Assembly (NCBI RefSeq): GCF_000439435.1
Contig: NC_021846.1
Span: forward strand, 992,001-1,056,000
Direction of reading: 5' to 3'
DNA length: 64,000 bases
From: Spiroplasma taiwanense CT-1
GTDB lineage: Bacteria > Bacillota_I > Bacilli_A > Mycoplasmatales > Mycoplasmataceae
A model generated the notes under the pieces. The model saw nothing but the letters and a program-made list of their open reading frames with translations. It ran no database searches and was not told the origin of the DNA. The translations under genes were made by a program, and so were the position numbers. Of this stretch, positions 13,232 to 24,326 are shown piece after piece (position 1 is the stretch's first letter; each line of letters begins with the position of its first letter).

Positions 13232-13489
13232 TTAAATTAAACATTCCTTATGTACAGCCATGGTTATACCACTAAAATTATTTTCATTATAATTTTCATT
13301 ATTATAAAATTTTATATTTCAACTTTTTGAATTATTTTCCACAGAATAATGACTATTAAAATCCATTGGTTCTTGACAAACTAAACAAATTCTATGAGCA
13401 TCCATTATATCTTTTTCATCACCACAGTGACATAATAATGCATTACTTCAAGCATTTAATGCAATATCATCTAATTTAATTTTTTTCAT
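13232..13489 (-). CDS. Small cysteine-rich protein, possible zinc ribbon (85 aa)
   Basis: I do not recognise this gene. It starts MKKIKLDDIALNAW after AGAGGAAAAGT and stops at TAA 13232; two in-frame TGA codons make it invisible under the standard code. Residues 20-39 carry a CHCG...HRICLVCQ cluster, a plausible zinc-binding knuckle, with another His-Lys-Glu-Cys near the C-terminus. The protein is rich in Asn and has no membrane segment. It lies between the pdh terminator and alaS and may share transcription with alaS. Confidence 0.7.
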
Positions 13490-13518
13490 ACTTTTCCTCT
13501 TTATTCTTAAATATTGTA

Positions 13519-13552
13519 TAAAAAAAACTACTTAATATAAATTAAATAGTTT
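13519..13552 (-). terminator. Terminator of the lplA-pdh operon
   Basis: AAACTA/TAGTTT (13525-13530 and 13547-13552) encloses TTAAT/ATTAA, giving a stem of about 11 bp with single mismatches and a 4-nt loop. A-rich plus-strand sequence beside it gives a U-run in the transcript. It lies just after the pdhD stop. Confidence 0.6.
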
Positions 13553-13560
13553 ATATTCTA

Positions 13561-15450
13561 TTAGAAATTAATAGGTTTCCCCGATTCAAGAGCTTCTGCT
13601 GCTTCACCAATTGCTTCACTTAATGTTGGGTGAGGATGAATTGCTCTTGCAATTTCTGTAATTGTTCCTTCTGATTCCATCAATGTTGTTATTTCAGAAA
13701 TCATATCTGTTGCTGTGTTTGAAATAATGTGACATCCTAAAACTTGCTTATATTTTGGTTCACATATTAATTTAACAAATCCTGTTGTATTACCATCTGC
13801 TAATGCTTTTCCAATTGCTGCAAATGGGAATTTAAATGCTTTATATTCAACACCTGCTTTTCTAAGTTCATCTTCTGTTTTACCAACAGAGGCAACTTCT
13901 GGGTGAGTATAAATACAACTTGGTACTCTTTCGAAGTTCATTGCCAAATCTTCAGCATGTTCTTTTTGGAGCCTTCTTGCAATTCTGTTTGCTGCAATAA
14001 TTCCCTGATGTGAAGCAACGTGTGCTAACATCATTTTTCCAGTAACATCCCCAATTGAGTAAACTCCATCAATATTTGTTTCACAATATTCATTAACAAC
14101 AATATGACCACGTTCATTTATTTGTAATCCTATGTTTTCAAATCCTTCTGTAACAACTTTTCTTCCAACAGATTGTAGACAATAATCGGCTTTTAATTTA
14201 ATTTCTTTACCATCTTTTTCATATATTACTTCATTTTTTCCAAATGATTTTGTTGTTGCTTCAGTAATTATCTCAAGATTTCCCCTAGAAATTAATTCCT
14301 TGGTCATTTCTTTTGAAACATCACTATCTAACATTTCTAGAATTGTTGGTAAAAACTGTAATATTGTAACTTTTGTGCCTAATCTTTTATAAACACAAGC
14401 AAATTCGACTCCAATTACTCCCCCACCAATTATAACCATTGATTTTGGAATTTTTGGAAGTGATAACGCTCCAGTTGAATCAATTAATCATCCAGATTCA
14501 ATTGCTTCTTTTGCTCCTGGTATTGTAAAGTGATTTGGCACACTTCCTGTTGCAATTATCATATTATCACAAGTATATTGTTTTTTGTCAACTTCAACTG
14601 TATTTTTATCAATTGCTTTTGCAAAACCTTCAACTGTAGTTACTTTATTTTTCTTTAATAATCCTTTTACTCCTGTTGTCAATTTATTAACAACATCAGC
14701 TTTTCTTGCTTGAATAGCTTTTCAATCTGCTTTAACTCCTTCTTGAGCCACTTTAATTCCATATTTATCAGCATGTTTTGTTATTTGTTCATATAAGTCA
14801 GCTGATTTTAATAACGTTTTTGTTGGAATACACCCAATATTTAAACATACTCCCCCATAATTTCCTTTTTCAATAATTAAAGTATTTAAACCAAGTTGAG
14901 CACATTTAATAGCACAAACATATCCTCCAACTCCTGCACCAATTACAATTACATCATAATGATTTGCAGTATCTTTTGGCGAAAATTTAGGTGCTGGTTT
15001 CAATGTTCTCCCATGTCCACTAACTATTCCTGGCATAGGTGTGTTTCCACTTACTGCTTCTATTACTTTTGCAGCAATTGATTCTTTTGGCGGAACAGTT
15101 CTTCCTGCTCTACCCCTTGATAATAAATCATTTGAAACTGGTGTTGCACCAACAACTGATGCATTTTCCTCAGCAGTTTCTGCTTTTTTTTCTGGTTCCG
15201 CTGTTGCTTCACCTTTTCCATCATCAATTTCGATAACAACATCTCCAACTTTAATTTCTTGATTCGCTGAAATTAAAATTTTTGCTATTTTACCATCTAC
15301 TGGTGCATAAATATCTGAAGTAACTTTATCTGTTTCTACATTAAATAATCTATCTCCCATTTTTACTGAATCTCCAATTTTTACAAGAACTTCAGTAACT
15401 GTTCCCTCTGTTAAACCTTCTCCAATATCTGCGAATTTTACTTTAAACAT
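13561..15450 (-). CDS. pdhD: Dihydrolipoamide dehydrogenase (E3) with N-terminal lipoyl domain
   Basis: This 629-residue flavoprotein reoxidises dihydrolipoamide in the pyruvate dehydrogenase complex using NAD+. Residues 1-80 form a lipoyl domain with the ETDKVTSD attachment motif. A linker of about 75 residues follows. The FAD-binding GAGVGG motif lies near 172-177 and the redox disulfide in [13 protein letters not shown]. The NAD-binding [10 protein letters not shown] and the C-terminal [14 protein letters not shown] with the catalytic His-Glu pair are present. The pdhC stop TAG is part of the AGGAGG ribosome site of this gene. The lipoyl domain is almost identical to that of pdhC. Last gene of the operon. 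Confidence 0.97.
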
Positions 15451-15463
15451 ATTTTATAACCTC

Positions 15464-16807
15464 CTAAACTAACAAAGTTGCAGGATTTTGTAGATAATAT
15501 GCAACTTTTGTTAAAAATCTTCCAGCATCAGCACCATCTATTACTTTATGGTCAGCTGTAATTGAGAAAGGCATGAAATCTCTAATTTCAATTTTATCAT
15601 TAATAACTCCAGGTGCTCTTGTGATTGTCCCAACCCCAAGTATTGCAGACTCTGGGAAATTTACTATTGGTGTTGCATAATCAAGTCCTACAGCTCCAAA
15701 ATTAGTTACAGTAAAAGTTGCTCCAGACATTTCATTTGAAGCTAACTTTTTACTTCTTGCTTTCATTGCAAGATCATTTATTTTTACAGCAATTTGTAAA
15801 ACACTTAATTTATCTGCTCCCTTTATAACTGGAACCATTAATCCATCAGGTGTGTCACAAGCCATACCAATATTTATTTGTTGTGCAAATTTAGTTGCTT
15901 TATTTTCTTCATCAATTCTAACATTTAAATTTGGCATATCTTTTAATGCATTTGCGCAAGCTTTAATAATAAAAGCAAGATATGTTAATTTAACTCTTTG
16001 TGAATCTGCAAAAGCTTTTAATTGTTTTCTAATATTTACAAGTTCTGTGACATCCAAATTTCTTAAACCTGTAAATCCTGCAACTTTTTCATGTGCTGTT
16101 GTCATTGCTTTTACTGTTGCTTTTCTAATTGGATTTCAAGGTTTTGATTCAAATGTTAATGGCTCATTAATTTCAGGAACTGAAATTAATGGGTTTGAGT
16201 AATCAATTTGTTGTTTTGCTGATGCTCCACCAACAAAAGCAACTGGTGCGCTTTTTGCAGGATTTGCAGCAAAACTTTGAATATCATTTGCCAAAATTCT
16301 TCCGTTTGGTCCTGTTGGTGTTACTTTTGAAAGATCAACACCCATAACAGCAGCAATTTTTCTTGCTAATGGTGACGCTTTTACATCAACATGACTATTA
16401 TCAATAATACTTGCCTGATTTGAAATTGTTTGCTTTGTAGCGACATTTCTATTTGTATCTCTTGAAATTAAATCATTTGAAACTGGTGTTGCACCAACAA
16501 CTGATGCATTTTCTTCAACTGGTTGTACATTAGATGAAGATTTTTTTTCCGGTTCCGCTGTTGCTTCGCCTTTTCCATCATCAATTTCTATAACAACATC
16601 TCCAACTTTAATTTCTTGTTTTGCAGAAATTAAAATTTTTGCTATTTTACCATCTACTGGTGCATAAATATCTGAAGTAACTTTATCTGTTTCTACATTA
16701 AATAAGCTATCTCCCATTTTTACTGAATCTCCAACTTTTACAAGAACTTCAGTAACTGTTCCCTCTGTTAAACCTTCTCCAATATCTGCGAATTTTACTT
16801 TAAACAT
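15464..16807 (-). CDS. pdhC: Dihydrolipoamide acetyltransferase (E2)
   Basis: The 447-residue E2 forms the core of the pyruvate dehydrogenase complex and transfers acetyl groups to CoA. Residues 1-80 are one lipoyl domain (ETDKVTSD). A peripheral-subunit-binding domain near 145-180 reads ASPLARKIAAVMGVDL...GPNGRILANDI. The C-terminal catalytic domain has TFTVTNFGAVG and MPFSITADHKVIDGADAGRF with the catalytic His-x-x-x-Asp. Stop is TAG at 15464. A Shine-Dalgarno site (AGGAG) precedes the ATG at 16807, 16 bp after pdhB. Confidence 0.97.
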
Positions 16808-16823
16808 ATTTCTTATTCTCCTA

Positions 16824-17813
16824 TTAGAATTTGTAATTTAACAAATCTTCCATTTTAACTAATATTTTTTTTGGATGAGGTTGGTGAAATGCTTCACCTG
16901 AATCAAATGGTATAACAATATCATAACCTGTACATCTTGATAAAGGTGCTTTTAAGTATTCAAAACATTCTTCATTAACTGAAGCAATGATTTCAGCTGA
17001 TACTGAAAAAGATCTAATTGCTTCATGAACAACTAATAATCTTCCAGTTTTTTTAACTGATTCAAAAACCATTTCTTTATCTCATGGTTGAATTGAACGC
17101 AAATCAATTAACTCAATAGTAATATCAGGGTTTTTACTTTCTAATTCTTCAATTGCTTTTTGGCAATCCACTGTTTGTGCTCCATAAGTAACAACAGTTA
17201 AATCATTTCCTTCTTGAATTTTAAATCCTTTACCAATTTCTACGGTATAAAATCCTTCAGGTACTTCTTGTTTAAAAGCTCTATATAGCTTTGTTGGCTC
17301 AAAAACAATAACTGGATCTGGTGATTCAATTGCTGCTAAAATTAAACCTTTTGTATCATATGGAGTTGAAGGACAAACTACTTTAATTCCAGGAGTATGT
17401 GCATAAATTGCTTCCATTGCTTCTGAGTGAAGTTCCAATGCTCTAATTCCTCCACCCATTGGCATTCTAATAACAACTGGTGTAGGGTATTTCCCTCTTG
17501 TTCTATTTCTCATTCTTCCCATGTGACCTAAAATATTTTGAAGAGATGGTCAACCTAATCCCTCAAATTGTAATTCAATGACTGGTTTCATTTTATTTAT
17601 TGCCATTCCAAGAGCAACACCAGCAAAAACTGCTTCAGAAATCGGTGCATCAAAACATCTTTCCTCTCCAAATTTTGCTTGTAATCCTTCAGTTGCTCTA
17701 AAAACTCCACCTTCAAAACCAGCGTCTTCTCCATAAACTACTACTTCACTTCATTTTTCCATAGCTACTTCTAGTGCTTCAGAAACTGCTTTAACATTAT
17801 TTAAAGTTTTCAT
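16824..17813 (-). CDS. pdhB: Pyruvate dehydrogenase E1 component, beta subunit
   Basis: The 329-residue subunit begins MKTLNNVKAVSEALEVAM and contains VVVYGEDAGFEGGVFRAT and DAPISEAVFAGVALGMA, the conserved E1-beta signatures. With E1-alpha it decarboxylates pyruvate and acetylates the lipoyl group of E2. The C-terminal domain includes RLLVVHEA. Its ATG overlaps the pdhA stop (TAATG), with GGAGGA inside the last pdhA codons, so the two subunits are translationally coupled. Confidence 0.97.
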
Positions 17814-18922
17814 TAATGATGTCCTCCTTTTGCTTCAGGGTGTGCTTCAAAGAAAGCTTTAGCTTCTTTGTATTGTTTTTCTAAATCAGGTGTTTTTTTT
17901 GCAAATTGATAATCAAAAATATCTTCAATTGGATAATCTTTATTAGCTTCTGCTCAATCAAACTCTGATCTAATAAATGTATCTTGTTCATTATCTAATT
18001 TTTCTTGTTTTTTATCATCTCATGATTTTTTATTAATTAAGTATTGTTTTAATCTAATTAAAGGATCTTTAGTTAAAGCTTCATCGAATTCATTTTGTGG
18101 TCTATAGATTAGTGGATTATCTGAAGAAGAGTGTGCTCCAAGTCTATATGTATCACATTCAATAAAAACAGGACCATTTCCTTTTCTTGCATACTCAATT
18201 GCTTCACTTGCAACAGCATAAACTGCCAAAAAGTCATTTCCATCAACCTTAATTGATGGAACACCTGAAGCAATTCCTTTAACTGCAATATTAAGTGATT
18301 TTGTTGATTTTTTATATGGAGTTGAAATTGCTCATTTATTATTTTCACATATAAATATTACAGGTAATTCATGTAATTTTGCAAAGTTCATTGCTTCATA
18401 AGTTTCCCCTTCACTCATTCCTCCATCACCTGTTGTAGTAACTGCAACACCTCCAGTTTTTTTATACTTTTCAGCAAAAGCTATTCCAGTTGCTTGTGAA
18501 TATTGTGAACCTATAATAATATTTGGTGGTAATGAATTTACACCTTCAGGTGATCTACCTCCATATTCATTTCCCATTCAATAAAGCATAATGTTTTTCA
18601 TTGGCATACCTACAGTTAATCAAGCCGCATTGTTTCTATATCCTGAAACAAATCAATCTTTTCCTTTAATTAAAGGTAATGTGAACCCAATTTCTGAAGC
18701 CTCTTGTCCAGTAGAAGAAAGAAATGATAAAAGTCTTCCTTGTCTTTGTGCTTTATTTTGAAAATCATCTTGTCTTCTTGAAAGATTCATTAGTTTATAT
18801 GCTTCAATTAATTCTTTATCACTAATTTTTGGCATTAAACTTTCATTAATAATTTTCCCATTTTTATCCATTATCTCTACTATTTCATTTTTTAATGGAT
18901 CAAATTTTCCTATAAATTTCAT
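17813..18922 (-). CDS. pdhA: Pyruvate dehydrogenase E1 component, alpha subunit
   Basis: The 369-residue subunit carries the thiamine-diphosphate motif, starting GDGGMSEGETYE near residue 165 and ending in CENN about 30 residues later. RLGAHSSSDNP matches the phosphorylation-loop region of E1-alpha. SSTGQEASEIGF is conserved near residue 70. Several TGA codons are read as Trp. GGAGG precedes the ATG and the stop overlaps pdhB. Second gene of the lplA-pdh operon. Confidence 0.97.
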
Positions 18923-18937
18923 ATAATTTTATACCTC

Positions 18938-19933
18938 CTATTGAATTAATAAATCTAAAATATCCTGTACAACAAAGTTTGCACCAAAAATTCCTACAAT
19001 ATCAGTTTCATTTAAAACTTTTTCAACTTCTGATGCTTTATACTGCACATTAATTAACTTATTTTCTAATTCTTCTGTTCCTTTAAAACCTAGAAAATCT
19101 CCATATATTTGCGCATTTTTAATAATATTTTTTTCAATTTGTAAAAGAACTTCAACTGTTCCCTTACCCTCAATTCTTTTTTTATTTCTATAATCAAAAT
19201 CTGCATTTTTTGCAAATGTTCAATCTGGATTTGAAAATTTTTCCCTAAATAATTTGTCAATTGCTGCGAGATCATCTTTTTCTAAAACCAATGGATTTAC
19301 TACATCCATTTTTTTATAAGTTTCAATTAGTTTATCCATAAAATAACTAATTTCGATTTTTTCTTCAATTTCTGAATTTACATTTGTTACTCTAGCTGAG
19401 ATTGATTGGATGTTTTTTGCTATGATTTTTGCTCTATCCACTGTTAAATACTGTGCTAATCTATCTAAATTTGCATTAAATAAAACAGTACCATGTTGTA
19501 AAAATCTATCTTCATATTTTCACATAGCATTTCCTGATATTTTTTTTCCATTTAACTCAATATCATTTCTACCAGAAAATACAGCTGGTGCTCCTAATTC
19601 ATTTAATGTATTTATTACAGGTGATAACATGCTTGAAAATAAAGAAACTCCCTTATTTTCAATATCAGTATATATAATACTGAAATTCATATTGCCTAAA
19701 TCTTGAAATACAGTACCTCCACCAGTATTCCTTCTTATAATATTAACACTATCTCTTTCTGCATTTTGCAAATTAATTTCCCAAGCAACATTTTGATTTT
19801 TTCCAATAACAATTGTATTGTCATTTTGTCATAAAAACAATATTGGCTCTTTATACTTTTTTGATTTTACAAGGTATTCTTCTGTTGCCAAATTATATTT
19901 TGGATCAACACAAGAAGTTTTAAAAATTAACAT
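18938..19933 (-). CDS. lplA: Lipoate-protein ligase A
   Basis: The 331-residue enzyme activates free lipoate with ATP and attaches it to lipoyl lysines. It has the LplA motif RRNTGGGTVFQDLGN near residues 64-78 (usually RRxxGGGxVFHD; here Gln replaces the His), then GRNDIELNGKKISGNAM with the catalytic lysine and FLQHGTVLFN. A C-terminal accessory domain follows. It is the first gene of the operon encoding its main substrates, E2 and the lipoyl-bearing E3. The stop TAG merges with the AGGAGG of pdhA. GGGGG precedes the ATG. Confidence 0.95.
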
Positions 19934-19956
19934 ACCTTAAATACCCCCTATTTACA

Positions 19957-19962
19957 ATTATA
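19957..19962 (-). promoter_or_regulatory. -10 box of the lplA-pdh operon
   Basis: TATAAT on the minus strand, 24 nt upstream of the lplA ATG in the divergent spacer to the HAD gene. No good -35 hexamer is visible. Confidence 0.45.
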
Positions 19963-20075
19963 TTTTAAGTCCTTATTTATTTCTACTATATTATTTTTAA
20001 AGAATGAAAATTTTTTTCATATTTCATTATTCTTAATTTAGAATAATATTATGTTGTATAGATAGGAATGATAAT

Positions 20076-20948
20076 ATGCAATTACAACACTTATCAAAGA
20101 AAAGACTTATCTTAGTTGACCTTGATGGTACTGTTTTAGCAGAAAATGGTGAAGAAATTCACCCAAAAACAAAAGAAGTTTTAAATAAAGCAATGAAAGA
20201 TGGCCATGAGGTTTGTATAATTACGGGAAGACCCCACAGAGCATCAATAAGGTTTTATAAAGAATTAGGATTAACAACACTTTTAACAAATTTTGATGGT
20301 GCTCATATTCATGATCCACTTAAGAGAAGATTTAAACGAATTGTCTTGCCAATTAGTGAAGAAATTGTACTACAAATAATTAACAATCCAGCAATAAAAA
20401 ATAAATGTTCTAATATTCTTATAGAATCATATAATAAAGCTATTGTTCAACATAAAGATGAATTTGTTGAAAAATTTTTTCATCTTGATGATGTGGAAGA
20501 TGACGATTATTTTATTTCAGATCCATATAATAATTGAGAAGGACCTGCAACAAATGTTGTTTTATTTTTAAAAAATGATATGGATAAGGATAATGTTTTA
20601 AGAGCATTAGAAAAATTTAAACATACTGTTAAAATTCAATCAGGTAATGCTTATGGAAATTTAACAAAGCAATCAACTGCTATGATAACTTTAACAAATA
20701 AAATTGTTAATAAAGGTTTTGTTTCAGAAATATTAGCTCAATACTATAATAAAGATATAAGAGATGTTATTGCTTTTGGAGATCAAATGAATGACTATGA
20801 AATGATCCAAAAAGTAGGTTATGGAGTTGCAATGAAAAACGGTAACTCTGAATTAAAAAATATTGCTGATGGAATTACAATATTATCAAATAATGAAGGT
20901 GGTGTGGGAGATTATTTAGAAAAACTTTTAAATGGTTTAGAGGTATAA
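20076..20948 (+). CDS. Cof-type HAD-family sugar-phosphate phosphatase
   Basis: The 290-residue protein shows the HAD motifs in order: DLDGT at about 16-20 (nucleophile Asp and acid/base Asp), the motif II region IITGR, a type IIB cap in the middle, and GDQMND at about 235-240 (motif IV metal ligands). Such enzymes dephosphorylate sugar phosphates, flavin or pyridoxal phosphates; the substrate cannot be told from sequence. One in-frame TGA (N-N-W-E) is Trp. A weak AGGAATGATA precedes the ATG. It is divergent from lplA and is followed 35 bp later by a peroxiredoxin. Confidence 0.92.
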
Positions 20949-20983
20949 TTAATTTGACTAATATAGTTATGCAAGGAGAAATC

Positions 20984-21433
20984 ATGAAGTTAGAAAATAA
21001 AAAATATCTTTTAGACAGTAATAAAGAAGTTCAATTAAATGAATTAGTTGGAGAAAAAGGTTTAATAATGTTCTTTTATCCTAAAGCACATACATCAGGA
21101 TGTATTTTAGAAGTTCAAGAATATGAAAAAAGAAATATAGAATTTAAGGATTTAGGTTTCAATATAGTTGGTGTAAGTGGAGATGATGTAGAAAATCAAA
21201 ATAGTTTTTCATGCGATTATGTTCTAAATTATCCTTTAATTGCAGATGTTAATAGAGAATTAATTGCTAATTTTAATTTAGAAGCTGAAACTACAACTTG
21301 AGAAAATCAAACTATTAAAATTACTAAAAGAAATACATATGTATTAAATAAAAATCTTGAAGTTATCAAGGAATTTAGTGATGTAGATCCTGTTGGCCAT
21401 ATTAATGATGTAATAAATTTTTTAAAAAAATAA
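20984..21433 (+). CDS. Peroxiredoxin, AhpC/TSA (Bcp-like)
   Basis: The 149-residue thioredoxin-fold protein contains FFYPKAHTSGC, the Bcp/PrxQ motif with the peroxidatic Cys, followed by VGVSGDDVENQ and YPLIADVNRELI. It reduces hydroperoxides. Another Cys in FSCDY lies about 45 residues later and could resolve the disulfide. In Bcp the usual motif ends TPGCT, so this version is divergent. AAGGAG precedes the ATG at 20984; an earlier in-frame start at 20954 lacks a ribosome site. It is followed by a strong terminator. Confidence 0.88.
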
Positions 21434-21492
21434 AAATAGTTTTTATAAATAAACTAACTATACTTTATTAAGTATACAAAATGTTTTATTTT

Positions 21493-21529
21493 AAAAAAGC
21501 AACATCTTATTTAAATGTTGCTTTTTTTT
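21493..21529 (+). terminator. Strong terminator after the peroxiredoxin gene
   Basis: AAAAAAGCAACAT pairs with ATGTTGCTTTTTT across an 8-10 nt loop, followed by T residues. This is a classic rho-independent terminator for the plus-strand HAD-peroxiredoxin unit. Confidence 0.9.
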
Positions 21530-21559
21530 ATACATTTTTGAAATAGATAATTACAAGGC

Positions 21560-22340
21560 ATTTATGTCTTATAACAATTCTGTCATAGTTATAATATGCG
21601 ATGTAGTATTCAATTAGTTTTTCTAAATTATTAAAATCATTTTTACATTAATGTTTTTTGTTTTTCAAGTTTTATTTGAAAAAGAAAGTTTTACATATAA
21701 CATTGTCTATTAAATTCACTGTGTATAAAATGAATATATTATACTATTCTTATTAAATCTTCTTGCTCAAACTTAATAATATTGATTATCATTGTCGAAT
21801 GAACAATAAGTTTATAATTTCCTTTAAATTTAATAGATTTTTATTTTCTTTGAGTTTAAGTTGTTGTTTCTTAATCCTTAAGGTAGAATAAGGAACCATG
21901 AGTCTCAAAAACAAGAAATTCTTGTTTTACTTACATTTTTAGTTAAGATATTTATTCCTAAAATTCATATAAGTCATTAATCATAATAGAAATTTCTTTC
22001 ATTTCATTTGAAATAATTCTGCAAATTTAATTTGATTGTAGTTTACCACTTTGTGCTCATTGATAATAATCATTTAGTAATCATTAAAGTTCTACAATTT
22101 ATAGATATTAAAGATTCCCTTTTTAACTCATGAATTAATAAGTTTTTAAAATAAATTATTTTTTTAGCTCACTTTTCATTAACACATTAAATTTTTTTAA
22201 CACATTTTTGCAATCGTACTATTTCACAATTTTTAAATCAATAAAGTTACTTCTAATCAATTATTACTGTATTTTGTAATTTTTGATGTTAAAAAATTGT
22301 TTACAAATTTTTAACAATCTAAAATCATTTTATTGGCCAA
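21560..22340 (-). pseudogene. Eroded IS3-type transposase remnant; otherwise empty region
   Basis: The roughly 1.08 kb from 21434 to 22509 has no intact reading frame. Translating the minus strand in several frames recovers pieces of an IS3-family DDE transposase. IIYSF, then NLIDNVICKTFFFK (compare GNxxDNAxxExFFxxLK), lie near 21670-21750. NNLEKLIEYYIAYYNYDRI, the typical C-terminal segment, lies at about 21575-21645. A degenerate HSD-like stretch lies near 21790 and NDYYQW near 22050. Frameshifts and stops separate them and the catalytic Glu is replaced. No terminal inverted repeats or target duplication were recognised. The outer limits are approximate. Confidence 0.6.
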
Positions 22341-22509
22341 AATAGAATACACTATCAATATTTTCTAAAACTAATTTTTGTTTTAAATTGAGCAAATGAT
22401 TAATGTTAAACAGGTTTTTGTTATATATAAAATTCCCTCATATATTTTAATGATATTGATTTTTTATCATTTTGTATATTTAGAGAATTATATTTAAACC
22501 TTTTTATTT

Positions 22510-24282
22510 TTAAATTAATTTTTTTAATTCTTCAATTAAATAAGATATTTCATTTACTAAAGGTAAATATGTTTCTTCCTTTTCAAAATCTACTCCGACA
22601 TCTTTTAAAATATCTAAAGGTTCTTTTGAACCACCTGACTTTAAAAAATTTAAAATATTATTATTTCCATTTTTAAAATCACTGTACAATTTAAAACTTG
22701 CTACTAAATCAATTGCATATTTGTAAACATAAAATGGTGAATGAAAAAAATGGGAAATATACGATCAATTATATACATCTAATTGATTGTCATCAAAAAT
22801 ATCATATCCAAATTCAATTTGTTTTGTTTTAAATAATTCCATTAAAGTTTTTGTAGTAATTGGTTCACTATTTTCAACTAATTTATGCGCAGAGTATTCG
22901 AAATCTGCAAATTGAATTTGTCTATAAAAAGTTGAATTTAAATCAAAAATTCTTTGTTGAAGTAAATAGATTTTTTCATTTTTTTCATTAGCTTGATTAT
23001 ACATATAGTCAAAGAGAAAATGCTCATTTAAAGTTGATGCAACTTCTGCAAGTATTATAGGATAATTATTTAATGGATATTTTTGATATTCATCTGAAAA
23101 AATTGTATGAACTGAATGTCCTAATTCATGTAATAATGTATTTACTGATGATAACTTGAAATCTCAATTCATTAAAATAATTGGTTCAATTCCATTACCC
23201 CCAGATGAATATGCCCCTTGAACTTTATTTTGTGATTCATAAAAATCTATTAAATTTTCTTTTAATGCAATATTTAATTTACTTATATATATTTCTCCTA
23301 AAGGTTTTAAAGCTTCCTTTGAAATTTTTATTGCTTCTTCTACTGAAAAATCTTTATCATAATTTTGAACTAATTTAAGTTTTCTATCTGTAGAATTAAA
23401 TGTCTTTAAGTTATACTTTTCTTTTATAAGTAAATTATATTTTTTGAATTCATTTATATATTTTTTCCCAATTTCTATCAACTTTAAGTAAATATTTGAA
23501 TTTACTTCATCATTAAATAATGCCATTTCCAATATATTATTATATTTTCTAATATTTTTATTTTCAATTTGTTTTTGCAAAATTGCTTCATAAATTTTTG
23601 AAAAACTATGTTTTCTTTTTGTAAAATTTGAAAAATATAGTTTCTCAGCATTTTGTCTTAAATTTTGCTCAAGTATGGGGTCTGAATCTTCCATAATTTT
23701 TTTATATACTAAATTATTTAATTCTTTTATTTCTTTATTTAATTCAATCTTTTCAATTTCATTATCCGCATATGCTAACGAATCATATAAATTACCAACT
23801 GCGCTTCTACTTCTTGATATTTTATTTATTAATTCTTCTTCTGATTCTGATAAAACATATTTTGATTCTTTAAAAAAATGTCTAAAAAAATATGCAAACT
23901 CTTTATATTCAGAATTTAAAATTCAATTCGAAATAATTTTTTCACCAATACTTTTAAGTTCATTTGAAATAAATGAAGTTCTTATATTTGAAATTTGTTC
24001 AAAATTTTCCATAATTGAATTTAATTCTTGAAATTCAAAATTAGTTTGATCAATATCTAATAAATGTAAATAATGACTTAATTTCACAATTAATAGATTT
24101 TTTTCTTTTTCTAATTTCAAGTAATAATAGAAAAAATTTCTTTTTTTCAATTTATTTTTTAATTCTGCAATTTTATTAACTAAAACTTCAGCTTTTGTTA
24201 AGTCATTTTTTCATTCATCAATATTTTTGTAAATATTTGAAAAATCTCATTTATATTTTTTTTCAATATGTTCTCGTTTCAT
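22510..24282 (-). CDS. pepF: Oligoendopeptidase F (M3 metallopeptidase)
   Basis: The 590-residue protein has the gluzincin motif HELGHSVHT at about residues 384-392, with the M3 context. SSGGNGIEPIILMNW precedes it and HFLFDYMYNQANEKNE follows, supplying the third zinc ligand region. It is cytoplasmic and degrades imported oligopeptides. It starts MKREHIEKKYKWDF after AGGAGGAAAG. The neighbouring gene upstream is a leucyl aminopeptidase, so the two may act in sequence, but a terminator separates them. Confidence 0.95.
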
Positions 24283-24293
24283 TCTTTCCTCCT

Positions 24294-24326
24294 AAAATAA
24301 AAACACCATTAGGGTGTTTTTATTTT
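24294..24326 (-). terminator. Terminator of pepA
   Basis: AAAATAAAAACACC (24294-24307) and GGTGTTTTTATTTT (24313-24326) form a perfect 14-bp stem with a 5-nt loop. It overlaps the pepA stop codon and works in both directions by symmetry. Confidence 0.85.

Noticed and set aside
15039-15262. Overlapping plus-strand open frames in pdhD
   Set aside because: They are shadows of the well-conserved lipoyl domain and linker of E3.
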